A stretch of DNA of 7,127 bases, from NCBI GenBank assembly GCA_946410395.1, contig CAMKAE010000113.1:1-7127 (forward strand), read 5' to 3'. Positions 1 through 6,676 of this stretch are shown here, piece after piece. The translations under genes and the position numbers were made by a program. Source of the stretch: an uncultured Clostridia bacterium (GTDB lineage: Bacteria; Bacillota; Clostridia; Christensenellales; Aristaeellaceae). Below the pieces are notes generated by a model. That model saw only the letters and a program-made list of their open reading frames with translations. It had not been told where the DNA came from and did no database searches. Within the stretch, counting starts at the first letter, position 1; every line of letters starts with the position of its first letter.

Positions 1-1323
<1,323 letters not shown>

Positions 1324-1330
1324 ATGCGTG

Positions 1331-1337
1331 CCTCCTT
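1331..1337 (-). promoter_or_regulatory. ribosome binding site of the left ABC ATPase gene
   Basis: AAGGAGG on the minus strand, seven nt before the ATG at 1323. It is a full-strength Shine-Dalgarno sequence and fixes the start codon. I found no convincing -35/-10 pair for this gene in the 114-nt divergent gap. Confidence 0.85.
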
Positions 1338-1380
1338 GATCAGTCGTTCCAGAGAAGGGCGTTCTTTTGCGCCGGAGAGA

Positions 1381-1409
1381 TGGACATTCCGGTTTTGTTA
1401 TGGTATAAT
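1381..1409 (+). promoter_or_regulatory. sigma-A (sigma-70) type promoter of the AraC-family gene, extended -10
   Basis: The -35 hexamer TGGACA (1381-1386) matches TTGACA at 5 of 6 positions. A 17-nt spacer leads to a perfect -10 TATAAT (1404-1409). The -10 is preceded by TG one base upstream (1401-1402), which makes an extended -10 element. Transcription should start near 1415-1418, leaving a 5' leader of about 20 nt before the ATG at 1438. The promoter sits in the divergent gap, so a regulator bound here could affect both the AraC gene and the left ATPase gene. Confidence 0.85.
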
Positions 1410-1420
1410 CGGTTGTCTGA

Positions 1421-1430
1421 AGAGGGGAGG
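1421..1430 (+). promoter_or_regulatory. ribosome binding site that decides the AraC start
   Basis: AGAGGGGAGG ends seven nt before the ATG at 1438. The same frame is open far upstream, back to an ATG at 115, but that stretch is only the antisense of the ATPase gene. The SD together with the promoter just upstream places the true start at 1438. A GTG at 1435 directly before the ATG is a less likely alternative. Confidence 0.85.
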
Positions 1431-1437
1431 TGCGGTG

Positions 1438-2202
1438 ATGAATGACATCACCTTTGTGGGGAAGCATCCGCTGATCAGCTCGGTTTCCCGCCACATGCAC
1501 AACACCTGGGAGTTTGTTTACTGCACCCACGGCAGCGGGGTGTTTCACTTCGACGGGCGGAGCATGTCCTACAGGAAGGGAGACGTGGCGGTGATCCCGC
1601 CGCTGATGCCCCATTCCAACAGCAGTGAGGACGGCATGCGCAATATCTATGTGAACATGCAGTCTCCGGCCATTGCGCTCAAGGAGCCCACGGTGATCAC
1701 CGACGACGCGGACCAGCTGATGCTGCACGCCTTTCAGGCGGCTTACTGCCACTTCGTCTCCGACCGGAAGGAACGGGCTTCCTTCCTCAGCGCCTACGGC
1801 AGCCTGATCTGCAGCTATCTCACCGCCTACCAGACCAGCCATGTCCGCCCGGGGGTCGTGGAGGAGATTGAGCAGGCCATTCTCACCGGGTATCCGAACC
1901 CGGACTTCGAGCTGGACGCCTTCCTGCGGGCCCTGCCCTTCAGCTATGACTACCTGCGCAAGCTGTTCCAGAAGGAGATGGGGGTCACGCCCCACCGATA
2001 CCTGTGCGACAAGCGCCTTCAAGCCGCGGCACAGCTGCTCTCGGGCGGCGTGGACTCCGGCATCAGCATCGCGGACGTAGCCCGGATGTGCGGCTACCGC
2101 GAGCCCCTGTACTTCTCGCGCATGTTCAAGAAGAAGTTCGGCATCTCCCCCAGCTTCTACCTGGAAGAACCCGCGCTCTCCGAAGCGTCCTCCCGCGACT
2201 GA
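1438..2202 (+). CDS. AraC family transcriptional regulator with N-terminal cupin sensor domain
   Basis: A 254-residue cytoplasmic DNA-binding regulator. Residues about 18-75 form an AraC-type cupin (jelly-roll) ligand domain: HMHNTWEFVY, then G-V-F-H-F-D-G, YRKGDVAVIPP and the metal/ligand-type PH at 58-59. Residues about 140-242 form the double helix-turn-helix domain. The first HTH lies around 158-184 (SYDYLRKLFQKEMGVTP). The second, around 209-234, carries the family hallmark ISIADVARMCGY followed by YFSRMFKKKFGISPSFY. Family members typically sense sugars or other small metabolites and activate nearby transport or catabolic genes. The length is slightly short for the family, but both parts are intact. 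It has its own strong promoter and terminator, so it is probably monocistronic. Its likely targets are the two ABC units on either side. The ligand is unknown. Confidence 0.95.
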   Translation: MNDITFVGKHPLISSVSRHMHNTWEFVYCTHGSGVFHFDGRSMSYRKGDVAVIPPLMPHSNSSEDGMRNIYVNMQSPAIALKEPTVITDDADQLMLHAFQAAYCHFVSDRKERASFLSAYGSLICSYLTAYQTSHVRPGVVEEIEQAILTGYPNPDFELDAFLRALPFSYDYLRKLFQKEMGVTPHRYLCDKRLQAAAQLLSGGVDSGISIADVARMCGYREPLYFSRMFKKKFGISPSFYLEEPALSEASSRD

Positions 2203-2208
2203 ACCTCC

Positions 2209-2232
2209 GCCGGCCTGAGCGCCGGCTTTTTT
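2209..2232 (+). terminator. intrinsic terminator after the AraC gene
   Basis: GCCGGC (2209-2214), a six-nt loop (CTGAGC) and GCCGGC (2221-2226) are followed directly by six T residues (2227-2232). It begins six nt after the AraC stop codon and ends just before the stop of the converging minus-strand gene. On the minus strand the hairpin has no T-tract after it, so it should terminate mainly plus-strand transcripts. Confidence 0.85.
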
Positions 2233-2234
2233 CG

Positions 2235-2864
2235 TCAGCGGGAGGCGCGGTCCATGGCGTCCCGGAAGACGCTGGTCAGCACCCGCTTGATGCCGGTCAG
2301 CGCCAGATCCCAGCCCAGAATGACCAGGCCGAAGGTGACCGGCTCCACGTTGAACAGCGGGTTCCGCTCGTCGTGGGTCCACTGGGCGAAGAAGGCGTTG
2401 ACCGCCGTGTAGGTCTTGTAGGTCAGCAGGCACAGCGCCAGCGCGTAGAGAATGTTGACGAACAGCGACACGAAGCGCCACGGCGGAACCATGAGCCATT
2501 TCTCGTTGGAGCCCTGCGGCTGGGCCATGTAGCGGATCAGGTTGTTGGTGATCAGATCCGTCACCACGCCCAGGGCGATGGAGAGGATCACCACCTGGTC
2601 CAGCGCGTCCGACACGGCCAGGCCGAAGACGAAGAAGTAGCACACAATGCCCGCCAGCCACCACTTCAGCAGCAGCACCTTGATCCACATGGGGAAGTGG
2701 AACCGGCTGCGGGTGCGGTATTTCCGGCGCTCCGCCTCGCTGACCTTGGGCGCGTTGGTGACATTGGTGTTGACCAGGTCATCCACGGCCTGGGTTTTCA
2801 GGTCATAGTAGTCCGCGGCTTTTTTCGCGTTCTCGTAGTCCCGGCGGTTGCTCTTCTTGGCCAT
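2235..2864 (-). CDS. conserved-looking membrane protein of unknown function, four TM segments, last gene of the operon
   Basis: A 209-residue protein that I cannot assign to a named family. The first 58 residues are hydrophilic and highly charged (MAKKSNRRDY; ERRKYRTRSRF near 45-55) and should be cytoplasmic. Four hydrophobic segments follow at about 61-83, 88-107, 130-149 and 173-192. The positively charged ends (KRVLTSVFRDAMDRASR) suggest that both termini are inside. No EAA-type coupling loop, signal peptide or catalytic motif is visible. The start lies only nine nt after the stop of the upstream 521-residue gene and has a poor SD (GGGAA very close to the ATG), so translation probably depends on coupling. 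Its position at the end of an ATPase-containing operon suggests a membrane partner of that system, but the job is unknown. It ends 33 nt from the AraC stop, with the two genes converging. Confidence 0.85.
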   Translation of the reverse strand: MAKKSNRRDYENAKKAADYYDLKTQAVDDLVNTNVTNAPKVSEAERRKYRTRSRFHFPMWIKVLLLKWWLAGIVCYFFVFGLAVSDALDQVVILSIALGVVTDLITNNLIRYMAQPQGSNEKWLMVPPWRFVSLFVNILYALALCLLTYKTYTAVNAFFAQWTHDERNPLFNVEPVTFGLVILGWDLALTGIKRVLTSVFRDAMDRASR

Positions 2865-2873
2865 GGCTTCCCG

Positions 2874-4439
2874 TCATTCCTCGCCACTGATGTCGATCGC
2901 ACCCATGTTCTGATTCTCCTCCACCAGCACGGACGTGTTGATCTTGCGGATCAGGAGGCCGTAGAGCGGCTTGGTGAGGATCAGGAGGATTGCGATGAGC
3001 TGCAGGATCATGTGCACGATCATCACATGGTGGGAGCGCGTGAAGTCCTCATAGTCACCGTTCACGCGCACCATCTCGGTGTCGCCCGCAAAGCGCAGCT
3101 TGTAATCGGCCGTCAGATTCAGGGCGCCGGAGCCCTCGAAATCCGCCCCGCGCTCCAGGTCCATGTACAGGCTGTCCGCCCGCTGCAGGATGGGCGCGCC
3201 GGTTTTCGCGTCAGCGATGCCTTCGCCGGCCTTCATGCCGTTGATCAGCACATCGCGCAGGAAGACGTCGCTCTCATCCAGCACGATGTCCAGCATCTTG
3301 TCCACCCGGTACGTATTCTCGGACACCTTCCGGGTCAGCTCGGCTGCCACTGGGGTCTTGCCCGCCGCATCCAGCACGATCCGGACATAGTCGCCGTCCG
3401 GCTCGCCGTCCAGCTCCGCCGTCAGGGCGCCGGTCTCGCTGTCGCGGGTGACCTTGAACATCCGGTCCGCAAAGGCGTGATCCACATCGTCGTCCCGGAC
3501 GAAGACGCGCACATAGTTGTCGCGCCGGAAATGGGTCTTCATGTCGCTGAACAGCGCCTTGCCGTTCAGGTCCCGGTACGCGGCGTTGTAGCCGTCCAGA
3601 TTGACGCTGCCGTCCTCGTTGAAGATCTGGTGCCGGATGCCCAGCGCGCCGCTGTCGATCACGGTCCGCAGCTTGGCCAGGTCCAGGGTCTCCGCGCTCA
3701 GGTTGCCGGTGCCGTCCGCCGTCAGGCTGGCACGCATGTCCGTGAAGGTGTCCTGCACCCGCATCTGGACGCCGCGGTAGGACTTGAGCACCAGGTCGCC
3801 GTCCTTGTCCTCGTCATAGAACACCTTCAGGCGGTTCTCCAGCGTGTTTTCCTCGCCCTCCGCCAGCAGGCCGGAGGCGTCGATCGTGCCGTTTTCCACC
3901 AGCTCGATCAGCTTGTCCTCCACGATGGACTTGCCGTCCGCGCCCTTGATCTGGTCCATCACGGTCTTGGCGTTGTCCTCGTCGATCTTCTTGGCCTGGG
4001 AGATGATCATGGCCTTGGCGCCGCTGTCGGCGGTGGCTTCGTCATAGACGTAGGAGTTGTTGGGCCGGGTGACCGCGCCGACGATGAGCCGCACGTACTG
4101 GAAATCGCTGAGCACGGTACCGCAGACCAGCACCAGGGTGAGGATCAGCATCACTTTCTTGACCTTCTGGCGGTGCGGATAGGTGCGCAGGAACGTCACG
4201 AGCGACAGGGTGGACGCCAGGATCGTGATGAAGGCGCTCAGGCCGGTGCCGTTCTTGACGATGGAGGTGGTGTGGGAAATGACGGTCAGGTTCAGCGTGA
4301 AATACAGGAAACCGGCCAGCAGCACCAGGAAGGCGATGGTCTGCGGCTTGCGCTTCAGCGCGACGACGCGCTTGCGGAAAAACTCCTTGATTCCCGTGCG
4401 CGCTCTGGCGCCCTTTCCTTTGCTCTGCGTCATGCTCAC
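2874..4439 (-). CDS. membrane protein of unknown function: three TM segments, large extracytoplasmic domain, one C-terminal TM segment
   Basis: A 521-residue protein that I cannot assign to a named family. The N-terminus is basic (RKRVVALKRKPQ, about 22-33). Hydrophobic segments lie at about 34-54, 66-84 and 96-112. The loop RTYPHRQKVKK between segments two and three is basic and therefore cytoplasmic, which places residues about 113-470 outside. That domain is acidic and includes D209-E-D-K-D-G214, which resembles an EF-hand calcium loop. A fourth hydrophobic segment lies at about 472-490, followed by a cytoplasmic tail starting LLIRKINTS. MalF also has a large extracytoplasmic loop between its third and fourth TM segments, but the MalF permease core and EAA motif are not seen here. 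The first start codon, GTG at 4439, overlaps the ATPase stop by four nt. An ATG two codons later (4433) is an equally possible start. Confidence 0.88.
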   Translation of the reverse strand: MSMTQSKGKGARARTGIKEFFRKRVVALKRKPQTIAFLVLLAGFLYFTLNLTVISHTTSIVKNGTGLSAFITILASTLSLVTFLRTYPHRQKVKKVMLILTLVLVCGTVLSDFQYVRLIVGAVTRPNNSYVYDEATADSGAKAMIISQAKKIDEDNAKTVMDQIKGADGKSIVEDKLIELVENGTIDASGLLAEGEENTLENRLKVFYDEDKDGDLVLKSYRGVQMRVQDTFTDMRASLTADGTGNLSAETLDLAKLRTVIDSGALGIRHQIFNEDGSVNLDGYNAAYRDLNGKALFSDMKTHFRRDNYVRVFVRDDDVDHAFADRMFKVTRDSETGALTAELDGEPDGDYVRIVLDAAGKTPVAAELTRKVSENTYRVDKMLDIVLDESDVFLRDVLINGMKAGEGIADAKTGAPILQRADSLYMDLERGADFEGSGALNLTADYKLRFAGDTEMVRVNGDYEDFTRSHHVMIVHMILQLIAILLILTKPLYGLLIRKINTSVLVEENQNMGAIDISGEE

Positions 4440-5509
4440 TGCTCCTCCTTCCGGATCGCGCGGGTGGTCTCCTTGTCGAAGAAGTGCTTTTTGTTGAAGG
4501 AGGCCTGCATGATGTCTCCGTTGCGGTAATTCTTCCAGCCCTTCAGCTTGGCGGAGACGGCCTTTTTATCACCCGTGTACCCGTGCACCAGCGTGTTCAT
4601 GCCCAGGTTCTCGTTGGTGGTGACCCGGATAGCGATGGGGCCGCCCTCGGAGATGTCCTCCGGCCGCACGCCCAGGGTGATTTCCTTGCCCACATAGTCC
4701 GACAGGCGGTTCTGCTCCTCCGCGCTCAGGGGGATCTCCAGGCCCATGCCCTTCAGCACGCCGTCCTGGAAGGCCACGTCGAAGAAGTTCATGGGCGGCA
4801 GGCCGATGAAACCGGCCACAAAGATGTTGTCGGGGGAATCGTAGAGCTCCATGGGCGTGCCGATCTGCTGCACATGGCCCATGGACATGCAGACGATGCG
4901 GTCGGCCAGGGTCATGGCCTCGGTCTGGTCGTGGGTCACGTAGAGCAGCGTGGCCTGCAGGCGCTTGTGCAGCAGCAGGATCTCCCGGCGGGTGGAGCCG
5001 CGCAGCTTGGCGTCCAGGTTGGACAGCGGCTCGTCGAACAGGAAAACCCGGGGGCTGCGGACGATGGCCCGGCCCATGGCAACGCGCTGGCGCTGGCCGC
5101 CGGAGAGCTGCGCGGGCTTTTTGTTCAGCTGGCTGGTCAGGTCCAGGATCTCCGCCGCCGCGAGCACCTTCTTGTGGATGACGTTCTTGTCCTCCTTGCG
5201 CAGCGTCAGGGAAAAGGCCATGTTGTCATAGATGGACATATGGCCGTAGAGCGCGTAGTTCTGGAAGACCATGGCCATGTCCCGGTCCTTGGCCGGCGCC
5301 CGGGTAATGTCCGTTCCGTCCAGCAGCAGCTTGCCGTTGGAGATGTCCTCCAGGCCCGCCACCATCCGCAGGGTGGTGGACTTGCCGCAGCCGGAGGGAC
5401 CCACCAGCACGATCAGCTCGCCGTCGGCGATCTCCATGTTGAAGTCGAAGACGGCCTGAACGTTGTTGTCATAGATCTTGTCAATATGCTGCAGGCTCAG
5501 CTCTGCCAT
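4436..5509 (-). CDS. ABC transporter ATP-binding protein, MsmX/UgpC/MalK type (operon ATPase)
   Basis: A complete 357-residue cytoplasmic ATPase subunit of the carbohydrate-importer class, of normal family length. Motifs: Walker A GPSGCGKST (37-45), Q-loop Gln83 in VFQNYALYGHM, signature LSGGQ (135-139), Walker B VFLFDEP (155-161), D-loop SNLD (163-166) and H-loop His193 in YVTHDQTEAM. A TOBE-like region follows, with GVRPEDI and the ending HFFDKETTRAI. All catalytic residues are present. One oddity is Gly89 where the family usually has Pro (YALYPHM), just after the Q-loop. The start is supported by AAGGAGG (5517-5523) seven nt upstream, which overlaps the stop codon of the preceding 8-TM gene. 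The gene sits between two unassigned membrane-protein genes, so they are its most likely membrane partners, unless MalF/MalG-like permeases are encoded upstream of the window. The substrate is unknown; the family handles mostly sugars, oligosaccharides and glycerol phosphates. Confidence 0.95.
   Translation of the reverse strand: MAELSLQHIDKIYDNNVQAVFDFNMEIADGELIVLVGPSGCGKSTTLRMVAGLEDISNGKLLLDGTDITRAPAKDRDMAMVFQNYALYGHMSIYDNMAFSLTLRKEDKNVIHKKVLAAAEILDLTSQLNKKPAQLSGGQRQRVAMGRAIVRSPRVFLFDEPLSNLDAKLRGSTRREILLLHKRLQATLLYVTHDQTEAMTLADRIVCMSMGHVQQIGTPMELYDSPDNIFVAGFIGLPPMNFFDVAFQDGVLKGMGLEIPLSAEEQNRLSDYVGKEITLGVRPEDISEGGPIAIRVTTNENLGMNTLVHGYTGDKKAVSAKLKGWKNYRNGDIMQASFNKKHFFDKETTRAIRKEEQ
4444..4450 (-). 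promoter_or_regulatory. ribosome binding site of the 521-residue membrane protein gene, inside the ATPase coding end
   Basis: AAGGAGG on the minus strand lies within the last codons of the upstream ATPase gene. It is four nt from the GTG at 4439 and ten nt from the in-frame ATG at 4433. The first spacing is short and the second slightly long, so the sequence alone does not decide the start. The GTG shares four nt with the ATPase stop (GTGA), the usual arrangement for translational coupling. Confidence 0.7.
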
Positions 5510-5521
5510 GCGATCCCCTCC

Positions 5522-6583
5522 TTATGCCTTGATGCTCTGGAGCGCTTTGCTCTTGTTCAGATTGATGACAGCGCCTGTGATCAGGCAGGCGGCGGACACG
5601 AGCAGGTAAAGCAGGCAGCGGATGAACTTTCCGATGTCCATCACCGGCAGGCCTGTGGTCGCGCTGATGCGGGCCCGGGCCTGAACGGGGAAGATGAAGA
5701 TTCTCACCACCTGGATCACCGCCAGAACGATCATCACATAGGAATATGCGGGCTTGTAATTCTTCACGCCCTCGGAAGAGAGGAAGGCAGCCAGCATGAA
5801 CAGCAGGTTGTAGACCACGGAAATGCCGATCAGATTCTGATACAGGAAGTCGTCGTTGATTTTGTATAGGGCAATGAAGAAGAGCACGTCGGCAACGATG
5901 GCCAGATAAGCCAGACGGGAGGACGCCTTGTTCTTGGCAAAGCGCATGCGGTCCAGCGCCACGTCCGCGCCGTCCGCCTCCGTGCCGGCCTGGCCGATCA
6001 TGCCCGCCTCTTTCTTCATGAGAATTCGCTTCGCAATGTAGTTCCCCACCAGCAGCAGGGCCACCAGGATCAGGATCCCGAAGACCACGTTGTTCACATC
6101 GAACCAGAAGGTGGAGTCGTTGAGGTATTTGTATTCGCGGACCCGGTTCAGGGCGTCAAGGCTGTCGTACTTGCCTGTCGCCACGGCCGCGTGGAAGGTC
6201 AGGAAAACCGTCTTGAAGCTTTCGATCTGCCCGTGGCTGTAGATCGCCACGAAGAAAGCACCCGCCGTGAACAGCACCACGGCAAACAGGTTGCTGATAT
6301 AGTATTTTCTGCGGGTATGGGTGTTGGTGAGCAGCAGCAGCAGCGCCAGCAGAATCAGCCCGATGCCCGCAATGGTCAGGAAGTGGACGAAGGGCTGCAT
6401 GTCCACATACAGCCTCGCGCCCGGGACCAGTTCGGAGGAGGGGTCATTCTGGTCCGGCACCAGCGTGTTCATCATCTCATAGATGTCCGTCATGATGCCC
6501 AGAGCATAGACGAACACCAGCGCACTCGAGACAATGGCAAGCAAACAAATGATCCGCTGGAATTTCATTTGCTTCTTGTACAT
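5522..6583 (-). CDS. polytopic membrane protein of unknown function, about eight TM segments
   Basis: A 353-residue integral membrane protein that I cannot assign to a named family. Hydrophobic segments lie at about 11-30, 66-86, 97-115, 164-184, 224-241, 251-270, 279-298 and 321-341. Basic residues after segment two (HTRRKYY), after segment four (AKRILMKK) and at the C-terminus (NKSKALQSIKA) fit a model with both ends in the cytoplasm. The main outside loops are about 31-65 and 116-163, and the main inside loop is about 185-223. No EAA coupling motif typical of MalF/MalG permeases was seen. The start is well supported by GGAGGAG (6591-6597) seven nt upstream of the ATG. It is the first gene after the solute-binding protein and its hairpin, and lies 12 nt before the ATPase gene, whose SD overlaps its TAA stop. 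This placement suggests a membrane component or partner of the transporter. Confidence 0.88.
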   Translation of the reverse strand: MYKKQMKFQRIICLLAIVSSALVFVYALGIMTDIYEMMNTLVPDQNDPSSELVPGARLYVDMQPFVHFLTIAGIGLILLALLLLLTNTHTRRKYYISNLFAVVLFTAGAFFVAIYSHGQIESFKTVFLTFHAAVATGKYDSLDALNRVREYKYLNDSTFWFDVNNVVFGILILVALLLVGNYIAKRILMKKEAGMIGQAGTEADGADVALDRMRFAKNKASSRLAYLAIVADVLFFIALYKINDDFLYQNLIGISVVYNLLFMLAAFLSSEGVKNYKPAYSYVMIVLAVIQVVRIFIFPVQARARISATTGLPVMDIGKFIRCLLYLLVSAACLITGAVINLNKSKALQSIKA

Positions 6584-6596
6584 GGCGATCCTCCTC

Positions 6597-6607
6597 CGTG
6601 TCAGGTC
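6597..6607. repeat. 11-bp direct repeat, copy 1 (CGTGTCAGGTC)
   Basis: CGTGTCAGGTC is identical to the copy at 6652-6662. Its last three bases are also the first bases of the hairpin's left arm. With the second copy it brackets the hairpin at a period of 55 nt. Confidence 0.7.
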
Positions 6608-6642
6608 CTCTCCCCCTCCCGCGCAGGGGAGGGGGAGAGGAC
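6605..6642 (-). repeat. 16-bp perfect inverted repeat (hairpin) after the binding-protein gene, probable mRNA stabiliser or attenuator
   Basis: GTCCTCTCCCCCTCCC (6605-6620) and its exact complement (6627-6642) enclose a six-nt loop. The arms are pyrimidine-rich and purine-rich. On the transcribed minus strand the hairpin lies about 35 nt past the stop of the binding-protein gene and is not followed by a U-tract, so it is not a standard intrinsic terminator. In many importer operons a stem-loop at this place (the malE-malF intergenic REP sequences of E. coli are the known case) protects the upstream message and lets the binding protein be made in excess. That role here is inference from position and shape. 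A dispersed palindromic repeat is the other reading. Confidence 0.8.
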
Positions 6643-6651
6643 TTCGGGTTT

Positions 6652-6662
6652 CGTGTCAGGTC
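6652..6662. repeat. 11-bp direct repeat, copy 2 (CGTGTCAGGTC)
   Basis: Exact match to 6597-6607, on the other side of the hairpin and ending 14 nt from the binding-protein stop codon. It could be a target-site-like duplication from a small inserted palindrome, or a trace of tandem duplication. Confidence 0.7.
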
Positions 6663-6676
6663 ATGCCTGAGCGGTA

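Larger units (their letters stand above)
6584..6676 (-). other. 93-nt intergenic region of the operon between binding-protein gene and 8-TM gene
   Basis: This gap holds a long perfect hairpin (6605-6642), two copies of an 11-bp direct repeat (6597-6607 and 6652-6662), a small inverted repeat TCAGG/CCTGA (6656-6660 and 6666-6670) and the SD of the downstream gene (6591-6597). No promoter could be recognised. All other internal gaps in the operon are 12 nt or less, so this is the only place where the operon's expression can easily be split. Confidence 0.75.

Noticed and set aside
1324..1437. A minus-strand promoter using TATACC (complement of 1402-1407) as -10
   Set aside because: Only four of six -10 positions match and no -35-like hexamer lies at the right distance.
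2209..2232. Bidirectional terminator between the convergent genes
   Set aside because: The six-T run is present only for the plus strand. On the minus strand the run precedes the hairpin, so no U-tract follows it.
2004..4529. An 841-codon open frame on the plus strand across the two minus-strand membrane-protein genes
   Set aside because: Its product is rich in His, Gln, Val, Asp and Arg with no domain or membrane pattern, which is typical of the antisense of GC-rich genes. It has no supporting SD or promoter. The minus-strand frames have coherent TM segments, strong SDs in most cases and coupled spacing.
4484..5869. A 461-codon open frame on the plus strand opposite the operon ATPase
   Set aside because: It is the antisense of a gene with every ABC ATPase motif intact; the composition is again His/Gln/Val-rich without recognisable domains.
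6605..6642. Intrinsic terminator ending the operon after the binding-protein gene
   Set aside because: No T-tract follows the stem on the minus strand, and the downstream genes have no recognisable promoter of their own in the gap.
6656..6670. Small inverted repeat TCAGG/CCTGA as an operator or terminator
   Set aside because: Only five base pairs with a five-nt loop, no U-tract, and one arm is part of the 11-bp direct repeat; chance is sufficient.
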